Assembly (NCBI GenBank): GCA_018697195.1
Contig: CM031858.1
Location: 81,537,133 to 81,601,132, forward strand
Source of the DNA: Certhia americana
Lineage: Eukaryota; Chordata; Aves; Passeriformes; Certhiidae
Reading direction: 5' to 3'
DNA length: 64,000 nucleotides
The translations under genes were made by a program, and so were the position numbers. The notes below the pieces were generated by a model. It ran no database searches and was not told where the DNA came from. It saw only the letters and a list, made by a program, of their open reading frames with translations. This document shows, piece after piece, positions 12,701 through 27,173 of the stretch. The stretch's first letter is position 1, and each line of letters starts with the position of its first letter.

Positions 12701-15452
12701 TCATTCACATCTGTGAACACCAGTGAAATGGACTCGCAAATGTCAACCTGCTCTAATTACGTGCTGCTGGTAGCGAAACACATCATGATTTAGTTTGATG
12801 TAGCAAATTAGAAACCCAGAGTAGGTAAAAATGACAAAGATAGTTATGAAATATTTCATTCAGAGAGTCTCTTTCTCATCTTATTTCCGAGCTTTTTTTT
12901 GAAAATAATTTGCGATGACTGCAACCCAAAGCCAAAAAAAACCCACCCCAAAACCCTCACACCTCAGCAACCTAGAGACTGCAGAATATGACAATTTTAA
13001 AAAGACATACTTTGTGTCTCTAACTCTATTTCATGACTGAGAGAATGCAGATCCATAAAAAGCCTTTGCATTTACATCTCACTACATTAATTATCAAAAG
13101 TGGTTATATACCTGTTCTTATTTATATTTGAGCACCCACACATATGTATGTTAACCGTGTTAAACAGATTTCTAAGACGTAGCAGTGTCTGTGGGGACAC
13201 ATTGTGCTGAGAGTTGAGAGAGCCCAGTCCAATAGGTCATTAGAAAACATACTTGGATCATCATGTAAAATGCTGCTGACAAAGGAGAAGATGGAGAAAG
13301 TATCCTCTATTTTAAATAAGGCAGCATTATTTGGAGAGATCATTTGCTGTGTTGGGAACTCTGGTTCCTTTACCTCTTCATCCTCTGTAGAGCTCTAAAG
13401 CCACATGTCCCATAAATGCTCTAGTTATCGAGTTCTAGTGATTGCAGCTGTCCTAACTGGGCTTTGCAGGGAGCTGTGGTTCCTTCAGTCGCTGTTTCCT
13501 CCTCCTGTGCTTTATAGGAAATGGTAAGGCACTTAGCTCTTGAAAAAATAAGGACTCTTCAGTAAAAGTCGGTGCTTTCTTATTTTAAGGAAATTAGATA
13601 CCAAAGATTCTGAAAGAGGGCATGCTAAGTCATAAGCATCATGTTTGCTAATTTCACAGTCTCTGCACACACTGTTTTTTCTGGACCTTTTTCTGTTCAG
13701 TCCCCTTTTTGCAGCATGGCTGCAGCTTCCACCAGACAGAAGATCCCTGGGCCCCCGGCAGTATAACGCTTAGTATAAATGCAATTTTCTGTCTAAACTT
13801 CCGTCTTCATCATTGATTCCTCACAACAATTCTTCTCTTTTTAGAAGTTCTCTTTTGGAAATGCCTACCACTTCTGACCTCTTGAATCAATTTTAAATAT
13901 GCCCATTGTATGTTGTACTTGATCATTTAATAGAGACTTATTGAAGGCTTGGCAATAGCCTTTAGAAAGCCCTCAGGCTCAGCAGCACTTACATCTGGAA
14001 AACACACGGCAGTTTTCAGGCCCTGGGGTATAAACTGCCATGATACCTCAAGGTTTTAGAATAGTCCCTGGCACTATAGACTACAGCATTTGAACTGAAG
14101 ACGATTAGATCATCCTGTCTGACAAGGCACTTGTAACCAACCCCAGCTGTGCTATTCACTAGTGGGAGACAACTGAAAGGTGTTAAAATATTGCTGAAAT
14201 AAAAATGTGTCAGAAATGAACACTGAGATGAAAATATAAGGTAGAGTAAATGTGAATTCTGATAAATTTCTTCCTGATGGGTCATTCAGGTAGAGCTTTT
14301 AATTGACTCTTTGCAGAAATTAATTTTGACCTTAAGTCATGTTTTCTGCTCCTTTAATGTGACCTTTTTTAACATTTTCTTTCTTAAAATTAGTGCCTAT
14401 AGTGTGTCTGTTGGTCATTCTCTTACTGTAGTTCATAGGCAGAGTCTTTAAGTAATTTCAATTTTTATTGAGATTTTCAGGTGCTTTCCTAATTCAGCAG
14501 ACAAAGAATTTGTGTAATTTCTCCGTTTCTTCCAACTCCAGTTTCACTCAGGTGATGAGGATAGAAAGCAGCAAAGTTTTCCTGGTGTGAAAGCATGTTC
14601 ATTAAATTACATTACACTTCTAAGTTATATTATCGCTTTCAGTAGTACTGCATGAATGATTGTCATTGTTAGATCAAAGGCTTAAAGCTTTATGCATTTG
14701 GAAGCCACAATTATGTTTCTGTCCTAGAACACCATAAAAATCTAAACATAAGATTCAGTGGCTGATGGATAAATGACTGTATGGATTTAATGTATGGATT
14801 TAATGTGAATTGATCTTAAAACAGGCAGAGATCATTTTTTTCGTGCAAGAATCTGGGTACAAGTCTAAGTGACATTGCTTATAGTATTCAAGAGAAACAT
14901 AATTTCCCATAGAACATTAAGGGAAAATGACTTATTCTGTGTTCCATATACAGTGAAAATCTTTTACATGAGACACTAAAAGGCACATAGAAGAATAAAA
15001 CACCACTATCAAGGTGGTGCTTTGCTTAACTGGAGTATGAAACATTAACATCCTTTGATTCTCTTTGGGGAAATCATATTTCTGCATAGAAGAAAACATA
15101 AGTGAACAGTTATTTGACCAAATCAAGAAACTTGGATTAGGAAAATTAATAGTTCAACCTAGCATATAAAAAATACTGGAACAAATGATATATATACTAC
15201 AGGAACAAGCAGCATAAACTAGCAACTGAATAAGTTTTATGGGGTAAGGCCCTGGAGCACTGCATGCTGACAAAACTGACTCAACTAATCACTGGTAGCC
15301 CCAAGTCAATTACGTTTTGGCTTAAAAGGCTTGATTAAGGAGTTAAACCTGAGTAACATTTCAAATATTTAAGTTGTGATTACCCTACCCTAAATAGGTT
15401 CATAGATCTTAACTGTGGCAGTAAACAATTTGCTATTGTTTAGGCTGTATTT
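3785..15452. other. AT-rich gene-free stretch
   Basis: I see no gene, RNA or well-preserved mobile element in these 11.7 kb. Open frames are scattered over both strands at random length. A run of minus-strand frames between 10,968 and 12,336 was examined as possible decayed coding sequence but could not be tied to any protein family. Minor structures are T/A-rich tracts (for example at 8109-8120 and 12,891-12,960) and a 13-bp tandem duplication at 14,778. Whether this is intergenic or the intron of a minus-strand transcript starting near 40.97 kb cannot be decided here. Confidence 0.55.
14778..14803. repeat. 13-bp tandem duplication
   Basis: TGTATGGATTTAA occurs twice head to tail without mismatch, followed by a partial third start (TGTG). 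Small replication-slippage product. Confidence 0.9.
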
Positions 15453-15545
15453 ATCATAGATCCATAGAACTTAGTGACAGAAGGAAGCACTGGATCACAT
15501 TGGCTGATATAGGGTCCTGTATACCCCATGACCCAGATCTGTGAG
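15453..15545 (-). mobile_element. Ancient CR1-like LINE 3' end, diverged
   Basis: The block opens with ATCATAGATCCATAGAACTT, followed by GTGACAGAAGGAAGCACTGGATCA and a GGTCCTGTATA string. Read on the minus strand, this follows the order of old CR1 3' ends that finish in repeated ATAGATTCTATGAT-like units. It is much more diverged than the other CR1 pieces, so it would be an early-amniote or early-bird copy. It could instead be a chance resemblance of a short AT-rich string. Confidence 0.4.
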
Positions 15546-18500
15546 TCTGTGTTGTGTATGGTATAGATGCTTTTGCAACTATTTTTTTGCATAAATCCAT
15601 TTCACTGGTCTCACCTTTTGCACGAGAATCAGGGGTACATCTTGTGCAACAGTTTCATCAGACTTACTGCAATCAAGAGCTGGAGCACTTTGTGCAATGC
15701 AGTCCCCACAAGCCCATGCTGTAAAATGACCCCATGGTGCACCTCATTCTGTTTTGTTACTTACTATCACTCTTGATCTGAATAATGCATGTCTGAGGAA
15801 ATTTACACTTAACTAGTATACGGTTTTCCAAAGAGGACAGATTAGGCAAAAGCTGTGTCTAATTTTCTGGTTTTTTTTTTTCTGATATCAGATTGTGAAC
15901 ACTAGTATACTTTTTTTCTTTCCTTTTAGTGTCAGGGCCTCATTAGTATTCACTAATTTTTCCATGATAAAGACAGTTGTACTGCATGGATGTTGCCTTT
16001 CATTTCTCACCTGTGATGAAGTGACCGTTTGAATTATTTAAAACCCTTTTTTCCCAAACTACAGACTGATTTTGTGGCTCTTGATCATCTTCAATTCTCA
16101 AAGCTCTTTTAAAAACACAAATATTGACAGTGGTTGTGTAATCTGAATTAGTTTACTGCTAGTTTCACTGAAGTCACAGTCAGGTGTAATTTCAGCTTGC
16201 TACTACTGATCACAGCTTTCCTCTTTATCTGTCCTTTTGGCATAGTGTGACACTGGGAGTTACTGCTGGGCCTTTTGTGCTCTCCCACGAGGGCTGTCTG
16301 ATGTTTCTTGTTAGCCAGACGATTTCGTGTGAAAATGCACCTTGTTTGAAAGGCCTGTTCTGATGTGGGACTGTTTGCTCTGTGTGATGGCCCCCTCTTC
16401 ATTTTGTGTTCCCATACATGAGGATTGTAGCTTTCCCAGCTAGCACTGCAAGCCAGCTCCCATCCAGTCAATGCACTCCCTACACTGCACTGACCTGATG
16501 AGGTGAAATATGAGCAAAGGGATGCCCTCCACATGCTAGCAACCATGCCCTCACCTACCTGCCCTATAGCACACAAACATATGTGTCCTATCTGTTGTCA
16601 TCTGTCCTTTTGCTGGTATTTGTGTCCTCTGAATTTATTACAGCAGTCTAGGCCCTCAGTAAAAATTTAATAGTGTAAAGCAAGGTCGTTTTGCAGTCTT
16701 TTCCTGTCAATTCTCTCAAGAAAAGAATGTTCCCTACTACTCTATGAGATTTCTATAAATCTCTGTCTCTTATTAGGTGTTTCTCAGTTAGCTCTTTCAT
16801 TTTTTTCGTGATAAAGTATGTATAAAATTATACTGTGTAGCACTGGCCATTTGATTAGTATGTCACAAGACACTAAATAAAATGCCTAGCAGAGTTCTGT
16901 GTTTATGAGCTCTCCACTCCCCAAATTGTTGTCTCCTAAAAGTCCAAAATGAGACTTGGGAAAGACTATATTCCATTAAAAAAACCCATAACTCTTACTT
17001 TTCAAGACTCAAGTGTGTTGTCTCCTTTTTTGCTCTGGCATCAACATCATATTCAATGGCCCACTGAAGTGTATCTCATTCTGTCTTTTTTGGACTTAAA
17101 CTATGTAAAGGGCAAATTTATTTTTCCTCTTTATACCGTGGAATGATGGATTTGCCCTTTTGTATTAATATTTTCTGATAATTTCTTTTATTTTGCTGGG
17201 AAATGAATAAAAGAGATACAGAAATAGGAGATGGGATAAGGAACGTAACCTCCTGTCAGGAAGCTTGAACTCCTTTTGTACATGTTACTGGAGAATTGCT
17301 GCAGCTGATTTGCTGTGGGTGAGCTGTAATGTTTCAGAAATACCCTGTGCTCATTTCTGCTGTTTGATGTGCAATGGGCAGCTTTTAGGAGATCAGTGCA
17401 GAAACTATTTTCAGGTGCATGAGAGGGCAGTGTTTGTTTCATCCTGCAGTGAAATATTATGATGTAAAATCAATGTAGCTTGCCATTGAGCAGTCCCATA
17501 ACAATTATTGGCTTTATAATATCTTTTGCCCTGCAGTGTCTGAGACATATGTTACATTACAGGCAAGTGGCCATTTCTATATGCAGATAAGTATCTAATC
17601 AGATACTTCTCTCCTTGAAGCAGACAAGTAGCTTGCTCCCACAGAAAGGCCGGCAGGAAACAGCTTCACAATCTGCAGCTGTTGAGAGTATCAGCAGTAG
17701 AATGTTCAAATTACAAAAGGGCACATGATGATCTTTACCTCAGTAAGATCCTTTGTAGTTCCTACTACACACGTTTTTTTATCATGTGATCTATGCCACC
17801 TTTGGATAGTGCATGAAAAGCTGGATGAGTACATGGCTTACTTTTTGTCTATTTCTCTAGTCAGGAGAAGCTGAATAAATTTGAATGTAGTCAAGAATCT
17901 TTATAGAAAATCCCCACTGTGAAGGACAATTCTGTACCAATACCTCTGTTAAAAGATCTCTGTCAGCTAATTCTTAATCAATAGTGTGTACATAAAGTGG
18001 GATTTGGCCTTTATAAAAACACATTAAATTTGCATTTGAAGTAAGTGCAATACATCAATCATCTTCTTATGCCACCTTTTCCCACTTGGATCACGGTATT
18101 GTACTTTGTAGTGAAAGGAGATAAAACATTTCTTTTGAACACTGGTTTGGAAGGGGCCCTTGTGTTTGAGCTCCAGATTAATATGCAGCCTGTCCTGTTA
18201 AAAAGTATGGGAGTTGTAAAGCAACTGTGGCAAGATCAGCATCAGGGAAGAGTCAGAACAGGACTGAGACAGAGATATGGCTCATTATCCCAGCACAGCA
18301 AAAAATCCCTACTCCAGTCTTGCTGAGGCAGAAAGAGAAGGGGAAGTAATGATCCCTCTGGAATTTGGCTATTATCACCTATCTGGAGTGTATGAGTGCC
18401 TTTAAAGAGAACTTGCCTCAGAGGAACTTTCTCCCCAGGAGTGAGATGATGATGATTTTGTGAGCTTTGTTAAGAAGGAAATAATTTTTTAATGAATTTA

Positions 18501-19721
18501 TCAGGCCTGATTCCATTGTATATGAACAGGTGAAAGGACAAAAATATTTACATGAAGGAATAAATGTGTTTTCCCTTGCATTTTGGGAAAAATGTATTTT
18601 TCTCTTGGTAAAGAAAAAGCACGAAGCCTGTTCCACTGTCTGTGTAGAAATGAAGTATGCAGTGCATTTACAGCAAAATAAACCAGTCCTATAATCTTGA
18701 ATTCAAGAAGCATAACTCAGTAGTTTAGTGTGAGTTGATTTTGTGATATTTACATCAATAAAGCATGAACTTTGCTAATTTTGTGAACTTATGAAAAATC
18801 CCTTTTCTAATATAAGGCAATCATAGAGTATGAAATTCCTCTGTTGTCTGTGTACTAATGGCTGCTATTGCTTGTTTTGGCAAGAGAGATGGAGGAGGAC
18901 TGGGATATATGTTCTGGACCATTGACTACATTTCAGAGAAGTTTGGCCATAACTAAATATTGTGCTTGACTTCCTTACTAATAGAAAAATAAGAAATGTT
19001 GCCCCTCTGGGAGTAATTCCCTCCACTCACTCAAATGTAGCTTTGTTACAGATCATGGTCTTATGGCTTGGGCATGAAATAGGGTAGCACAAGAGTGTCT
19101 GCTACTCAGTCCTCATTCAAAGGCAAATGGAAATGGTGGAGTGGGACAAAGAACGTAGAGCTTGTGCTCTGTTAATACCAAACATTTGTTTTCAGTTGGA
19201 GGACTAGGCATTAGGAAGTTAAATATATTTTTCAGGTATAACACAGTTTTTGTGATAATTGCAACGCCTTCTTTTTCCTAATGTGGTGCAGTTCTGATGT
19301 AAGTAGTTAAAATTGTCCAAGGCAACCTGTCCATTATTTGTGCAACCTACACCACCAATAGAGGAGTGGCCAAAACTTTTGTAGGTGATGGTGATAAGAG
19401 GCTGAGAGAGAAGAACCTCTTCTATGTTATTTTGGAAGAGGATGACTATCCATTAAGATTGGGCTTGGACTTGTGTCACAGGCTCAACTTTTCCTTTCTT
19501 ACGAATTATTCCTTTCTTAGACCCTGATTCTTCTATCATGTAGCTGATGATGGTGTTTAATTGTCCTTTCTGTGTAATTTGAAATATAAATTTTGTAAGT
19601 AGGGTATGCATAATCACTAGAAAGTGCATTCTCTGTGCTGCTGTGCTGTACCAGATCGCTTGTGTGTTGTGGTTACCTTCCAGTACTGCTAGTTGTCATG
19701 GTAGGAATGATACTCCTCGAT
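15546..19721. other. AT-rich gene-free stretch
   Basis: Nothing with family resemblance was found. A 142-codon minus-strand open frame at 16,148-16,576 is the longest outside the CpG island, but its length equals the chance expectation for this window. Its residues show no domain, signal peptide or repeat. No splice-site pairs stand out around it. Confidence 0.55.
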
Positions 19722-20137
19722 TCTGTGCCCTCACTGGGACTCTCCCAAGCAACATGCTGCTTACTCGCTCCCTGCCCATTTCTCTCCCCCTTCCTGCTCT
19801 GAGGATGGAGTTGAGGGTTAGAGGCACAAAAGATAAAATCATGGGTTGAGATAAGAACAATTCACTGGAAACAGCAATGGGATAAGAAAACGAACAGTAA
19901 GTGCAACAATTTTAATAAAAGAAGATATAAGAGAACAAAAATGATTTATAGAGAACGTAAAAGAGTACTGTACCATTTTTCCCACCACACTTTTTCTCCC
20001 AAGAAACAAGAGAGAGAATCCCTTACTCCTCCTCCTGGCAAGTGACCTGAGAAAGTACTGAATGACATTAGAGTCTGACCATGCTCCCCTCCTGGCTACT
20101 GTAAAAAACTAACCCTGTCCTGGCTGGATCCAGGCCA
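19722..20137 (-). mobile_element. Endogenous retrovirus solo LTR, diverged
   Basis: Read on the minus strand, the element opens with a CCTGG..CAGCCAGGACAGGGTTAG block, as in avian ERV LTRs starting TGTCCTGGTTTCAGCTGGGACAGAG. It then runs through T/A-rich U3-R sequence with a TTTTATTAAAA string. Next comes the conserved TTCTTATCTCAACCCATGA near the R-U5 end (plus coordinates about 19,838-19,856). It finishes with a U5-like GAGCGAGTAAGCAGC..GTTGCTTGGG. It is shorter than the family form I remember, because the middle, which normally includes the promoter, is missing or highly diverged. No gag, pol or env fragments flank it, so it is a solo LTR. Family name and exact ends are from memory and approximate; I infer an ERVL-type avian family. 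Confidence 0.65.
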
Positions 20138-20852
20138 GTAGTGAAATCTGAGCTCATCAGAAATATAATTCAACTCTCCTATATCTTATCTATGGAATGT
20201 TCTCTAGGACATACATGCCAGAAATCAGACTCTTTACAAACTTTCTATATAATTCTGAAAAAAATACAAAAAAAAATCTTTGATTTATGTAATGAAGGTG
20301 CTTCAGATTTTTTATTTGGAACAACAAGCACTTGTCATATTGAAATAAACCGAAAAAGAACATCAAAAGCCAACCCAAACCAAAGCCCAGCAACCTGTAA
20401 AAAGTCAATATCAGAAGAAAAATTGGATCAAGGAAATGAGCTGACACTGCTGAGCTCGGTGATACAGTAGAAGTATCTATTTAAACCTCCTGCTCTCTGA
20501 ACAGATGCCATTTACTCTTCATAAGGATTTTTTTCAACCTTCAAGTCTCAGACTCTTTGGTTCTTCAATAAGAGCTCATCTGTTTAGAAACCACTCTATA
20601 CTATATATGCCATACTTCAGTGTATACTACACCGAAGCCTTCAGACAGTACTACTGTTATTTAGCCCAATCCTATGATCAGTAATTCTTTCAGCTCTTCA
20701 TCCAGTGAGGTCAGAAAAGAAAGAATGACAGCAGCTCCAGAACTCCCTCATACTGCCCCTGAATGTCTGCTCATCTGTCATTCATTCTGCAACCTGTCTT
20801 TTCCAAGCCAACAGGCATTAATTTCTTGTAAAATCTGCCAATTTTAATTCTG

Positions 20853-20880
20853 ATTTTATTTTTTATTTTTTATTTTTTTA
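20853..20880. repeat. TTTTA-type low-complexity tract
   Basis: Runs of T separated by single A (ATTTTATTTTTTATTTTT pattern). Low-complexity DNA without a recognisable parent element. Confidence 0.85.
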
Positions 20881-23470
20881 ATTTCCCAGCATATTTGGCA
20901 TCACAGTGATTTCAAAAGTTGGATTCAAAACATGAGGGACTTGTGCCTCTCCCAGAAAGGCAAAGCTTTTTTCTACATTGTTTTAAGAAAAAACACTCAG
21001 CTGCTTCATCTGTCAGTCATTCTCTTCCAGGAGAAGTAAATACAGGCACTAACAACAAAATGAGATTGCTCTCTGAAAGCAAAAAGTAAAAACTTGAAGA
21101 TTTTTCTCTCTTCCTATGATCTTCCATGATCTGTCTATTGCTGTCGGTAAGGATATGGTTCTAAAAGCAGGGAATTGGATGAGTTTGGTTCTTCCACTGC
21201 TGACATAGCGAAAGCATAGAGGTATAAAAACAAAAAAGGGGGGAAAAAAGAAAACAGAAAAAAGGAAGGTCATATATGCATATATTTTCTGATTGAGAAC
21301 AGAGCTCAAATTACCATTTTGGTAGCAACACCACTGAGGGTTGCTCCTCATCCAACTCAGCTTCTAAGAGTATCTAGTTCCTGTGTTTAATACAACTTCT
21401 TTATTCCCAATATAAGAATTGCAACACTGAAACAGGCTTTATGTTATCATCCAAAACTTAAATCATCAGTTTAAAAATTATTATAGTAATTTATTGCTGG
21501 TGCAAATTATTTCCTCTTCAGTACTACTCAGAGTAAATACACTGTTGAGTTTATCAAAGTGTAGAAGCAAATTTTCTTCCCATTTATCTACACTGTACTG
21601 CTAAAATGGCTTGATACTCCTGCGGCCTCAGGTTTCAAGTACTCTCAGATAAGTTTTTAGGGACAGAGATGATGAACACCCAATAAGCAAAGAAGACACA
21701 GATCTTGAATCATGAGGACATACCCTGCAGCTTCTCCCAAGAACCCTTCATCTTTATCATCATGACATGAGTACACACTGTTCTGCTATTACATTGCTCC
21801 CAATTGATCTCAGAGCTTTGCAAGAGGTGCCATCCATAGCTGGTACTACCCTGAAGACTGAAAAATCAATGATCAGAGAAAAAGGGCCATCAATTACCAA
21901 CTCATTTAGTTCCTCAAGACAAGTTTGTGATGATTTTTAGAGAAGACATCTTGAAGTCATTTTAAAATGATACCAGGTACTATCATTCCACATGCTAAGA
22001 AAACTAAACTGCTTTTTCTAATGACAGCTGTTCCCAGGGACAAATAACTCCAAAGGCCAGACTAAAATAAGTAAAGTACTCCTCTATTTCAGTCCAACTG
22101 TGCCTGGAAAACTAACATTATGTAAATACTTCTTACTGACAGAACAAAGCATCTGCCTTTGTGAACAGATTTCAGTCTCAAGCTAAATAATACAAGGCTT
22201 CACTTTCTGAAGGGTATTTACATTTCCATGAGTAACACTGGCAGTTTAGTCCTTATTTTTCCGTATAATTTGCCATAATGATTGTGATGATAAAGGGTTC
22301 TTCAAAAATTCTGAAGAGAACTCAGTGCAGTTTTTCACCTTTGAAGGCAGAAGCAGCTTTTAAGCATATAGAATGCAAAGTCCTAAGAAAAATCTCTGCC
22401 ATCATTTACAAATGCAGCCAATTTGTGAGATAACCAAGATAGCCCAAGGTGATATGTGGAAGAACAGTGACACTTTTTTTCCCAAACAGTGTCTTCAAAT
22501 TTCATCTTTACCTTAGTTTTAGGTTTGAGATAGAATAATCTTTAGCCACACCCTGGAATTCATCTGTTTGGGTATCCTCATCAATTACAGATTCTTTTTG
22601 TGGCTTTTTTTATTCTTTTCATGGATGTCTTTCATGAATAGCATGTGAAATAATATAACCTTGCTTTATTGGATACCTGATTGGGAGGTAATGTGTTTTG
22701 TAAACCAAGGGGAAAGGTCTACTTATGGCAATTAATTTCTACAAAATAGAAATACAAATATTTATTTCTGTCTTTGGATTGAGAAAACTGGACTTCAGTC
22801 TCAAGATAGTTTCCTTCTTTCTCTTTTTGTAATGCTAAGGAAACTTTTTATCTCCCTTCCAGATGCATGCTTCTATACTGTGAGCTCTTTCTTTCCTGTT
22901 AGATATCTGTGATTCACAGCAAAGTAATCGCCAGACTCTCCCCAGTGCTAAGGATGTTTGCAGGAAATGTTCATTAACTTGTGCATGTGGAGCTAATGCA
23001 GTTAAGTCTGTCCAACTCCTTACTCAAAGCCATAGATTTCTGGGCAGCACTACAATCTTGAACTTCAGTTTTGTTATAAACAGCTGAATCAGATGAGAAA
23101 CTGAAGCAAATTGTCACTCACTGGAGTTCAAATGGACTACAAATAGCAATTGCATACCTTCCAGAGGAGAGATTTCCAGTCCATCTGGACAGTCATCTGT
23201 AACCTCAAGATAAATCTGTCAGAGACAGATTTCAGACTGTTTCAGACTGTTACACCACATGTCAGCTTGCACTCATGCAATGCCTGGAGCCAGACCTCAC
23301 CCTTCCTCCTCTGCAGAGCTGGCAGAGGTTGGTATATCAAGCTGTGGAATGTCAAACAGCTATATATGTCTCCTGTCTTGGCTTAAGCTGACAATGTTTG
23401 TAAAGATGCATCTTTCTCACAAAACCTCTGTTGCTGGCTTACATAAAGGGCTGCTCACTGGGACCATTGG

Positions 23471-23498
23471 ATGATCCCTGCTACATGATCCCTGCTAC
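23471..23498. repeat. Perfect 14-bp tandem duplication
   Basis: ATGATCCCTGCTAC is present twice head to tail with no mismatch. A second small duplication, TTTCAGACTG twice, lies about 230 bases upstream near 23,230. Together they point to local slippage. Confidence 0.95.
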
Positions 23499-26400
23499 GT
23501 GAACCCAGATGGAGACAATACATGAACACTGTAGGCAAGGAACTCAGTGGAAGACACTCAGTCTTTTTTAAAATATTTTCATGGACCAGATGTTCTCAGA
23601 AAATTCATCACTAAGTCATTGTAAGCACAAATATGAAAAAAAGAGCTTGTTAGGGGTTTTTGTTTCCCAAAGCAATGTCTGGCAACTGTTTATATTTTGT
23701 TTTCCTTCCAGGAAACAATCTCTTGTCAGTTTATGCTCTCTTCATGATTTGTCCTTGGATCAATGTCTCAACTGTAAGTCCAGTTAAAGACCTATTCACT
23801 ATCAAAAATACCTCAAGTGTTTTGCTTTGTTTTGTTTCTGCAGAAAGACTCTGATGTCAGAATGCTTGCAAATACAAGGAATAAGGCATTATGCATGAGT
23901 TTCCTCTGATCCCCTACCAGAGTATTAGAAAAAGGAGAAGGAAGGAATTTGACTGTGTTTATCCTAATAGTTTCTAAGTGTCTGGGACAGTTGTACCTAA
24001 TGGATTTCTTGCAATTCATCCCAGCCTCTGTAAATAAAAGAGAAGAATATTTTCTATGTAGCTTGAAATGAAACAGGCACAACCCTGAGTCTTCATTGCC
24101 TGAGAAAGCCTAATCAGTGCAATGCAAATCAGGCCATGGTACTGACTACCTAATCAGAAATTAGCTATCAGAAGAAAATGTCCCACAGTGTATAATAAGA
24201 GAGGCTTTTACCTCCCTCCTTACGACTGGATTCTTTCTTAATGCTCTTCCAGTATAAATTTTCTGGAGATGTGTATTTATTTAAGATATGGCACTTACTG
24301 GAAAACCCATGCTTTCTAACTCCATCTTATTTTGACTGTCTTTTTTTCCTAATTACTAGTATTCCTCTTTGAGATGCAAAATATACAAAATATGTTTAGT
24401 TTAATCGTTAAAGGATATGCTTGCTTCTAGGAAATACTATCCTTAGAGAAATAGATCTCAGGATTACATAACTATATGAAGTTATGTCACCATATGTAAG
24501 GGGATCTGCAAGTGTACAGAAGTAAGTATTACAGTCTGAGGAATAATAAAAAAAAGCATAGGTAATGGAAGTTACATGAGACTGGGAACAGAAAAGCTGG
24601 ATTTCATGGCAGAGATCATGAGTAAGATACAGAGAGATGATGCAAAGGCCTGAGCCTGCAATATGTGCCCACTAGATCCAGGCTACTGCAGTTCCTCAAA
24701 AGAAAGCTTATGGAGAGCATGGACTGGGAGTACTAAGATAAAAAAGCCAAAACCCATGCAAATAGAAATAGGCTTCTATTCAGTAGCACAGGCTTTTTTA
24801 ATCACTTGTACGAGACATATCTCGCTCACAAGTGTGCTGGAATGAAAGCTATGGAAGGAGCTACTTATGCTCTTAAGTTTTGGAAACAGGAATAAAATGA
24901 CAAATGAGTTAAAATATTAATAAACTTCAAGGATTAAGGAAATACATAGCATCTGATAGAAGGCAGATCAGTTGAATTGCCTAGAAAGCTTGAGTGATTG
25001 GAAACTTAATTGGTAACTTATGTACTATCTCTGTTCAATATTAGAAGGTGGTGTTTTCAGGAAAAAAAGAGAAACACACTTCACTAAAAAGTCCTTCACT
25101 TTTATTTGAAAATTAATAGTGTAAAACCTACTGAGGATATGCAGAACAGGAAACATCTGGTTCGGTCCTTCTGACACATTTTTTGAAGTCTGCCAACATC
25201 GTTTATACATAATTATACTAGTTTTAGCAGGACTACTGCCTCTGCAACTCTAATGAGAATAAATATATTGCAATGTTGGCAGACGTTTGTGCTTTTCTAA
25301 ACTTTGTGAACTACAATGCTTGTGCAAGATCCTAGCTTAGGAATTTATTTGCTGCATTGCATCATTCAATTTCTGTGTGATACAATATAAGTACTAATTT
25401 TGTCATCATTATTTTTCTTAGGACACCCAAGCCCAGATCAGGCACTCACTACATAACAGAGCATATTGTCCATCCAAAATAAAGGGTAAAAAACTGAAGA
25501 CAAACCAGTGTTCCAGGAGATTAGGAGACAACGTCAATTAAATGTGCTTGTCTTTGACACAATAACAGATTGGTAATTATCAGTTGTTTTTTGGGGAGGA
25601 TTATTAGGCACTACAGCAAAGATGTGTGCATGAAGGGACCAGGGAAGTGAAAAGCCTAAAATCATGTATATTTATGGGGAGCTCCATATAGGCTTTTTGA
25701 ACAAATAAGCAGATCGAGCAAGAGGTGGACTAATTAAAGATTGAACCTCATTCCTGGATAATAAAAGAAAAAAATATTCAAATAAGGAAAATAGATGTTG
25801 ATTTCTTTAAAAAGCAGGGTTTTTTTTGTTTGTTATGATGGCTACTTTCGACCTGGCAAAGAGCTGCATGAGCAAATCAAACCGGTAGGTTTTGAAGACA
25901 GTTTTGGTAACAGTGTACAAATAGATGTGCCCAGGACAAAAATGCCTTTTCTGGGGCCAAGATGTTATAGTAAGTGAGCTGTAAAGGTAATATGTAACCT
26001 GTTACCTTAATGAGAACTTTAACAGCATGAGTGGATGAAAAAAGCCAAGTTATAGAGATGGTTCTGTGGATATAACAGAGTCTAAATTAAACCTGGCATC
26101 CAAGTTATGGGTGTTTGAAACTAGCAGGACAGGAAAGTCCTTTCAGAATCTGGAGAAGAAGCAGAAAAGAGATGGCTTGAAGAAGAGAGGCAGCACTCTG
26201 TTTCAGATGTATTGAACTTGAGATGACAGCCAAGGGCATATCAGCAAGGCATGCCTTGATCTTACCCTATGAAGATAGTATTCTGGGGAAGAGAAGTCTG
26301 GAATGAAGCAATATTTGAGGTAAAGATGATAATGGAGTTTGTAGGTGAGATGAAACCAGGAGAGAATCAGAAAGAAAGGGACAAGAACTATTGGAAGTGC

Positions 26401-27152
26401 AGAAATTGTGACCTATGAGGACATTATGGAGGAATAAAGATATTTTTTCCTCAAAAAGAAAAAAAATGAAGTTTTTTTACTGTCTACATAAGCATTAAGG
26501 GTAACTGGAAAATGAAGAAAATAAACTGCTCCCCATCACAACTGGGAAAAGAACATGCTAGTAAAGGAGCACAAAAATCTTAGCAATAATATGGATAGAA
26601 ATCCATGAAGGCTGTGGTGTCTCCTTAGCTGGATGCTTTTAGAAACAGATACATTATCTACCAAGAAAAGCAGGTACCGAAGCTAGCTACAGCCAAATTT
26701 TCCAAGATAAGATGGTTCTAATGGTTTTTTGCAGTCTCTTCCAATTTTGACAAAATTGAAGGTCCATGATAAGTTTAAAAATAGGACACCTTTCATGTAT
26801 TCTTTGCCCTTTGAAATGTTCATATGCATCCAGCATTATATGTGTGGGTTTCACTGATATTTAGGACTTTTTCCCATCTAACTTAATTTGAAAGGCTAAT
26901 GAATTTCTGTAGTCATTAAGCAGTAAGTATGATTTTTTACCATCAATAGCAGAAGGTCACAGGCTTGGTGGGTGCTGGGCTATGTGGGGGCTTGGGATGT
27001 GTCTGGCTCTGCACTAGTAGGAGCTGGTTTGAGCGGTGGTAGAAATTGCCTGGTGGATATGTGCCTGATGCTCGCCTACACTGGCTTCACTTTGGGAATG
27101 CCTGGACTGAGGGTACAGTCACTTAGGTTTTCCTGTATATTTTCTGATTTTT

Positions 27153-27173
27153 ATTATCATCATCATCATCATT
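27153..27173. repeat. (ATC)n / (ATT)n microsatellite
   Basis: ATTATCATCATCATCATCATT: about five ATC units flanked by ATT units. It is likely polymorphic. Confidence 0.95.

Noticed and set aside
16148..16576. 142-codon minus-strand open frame
   Set aside because: With about 60% AT, random sequence of this length is expected to give a longest frame near 140 codons. No family resemblance, no codon bias that I can see and no splice context.
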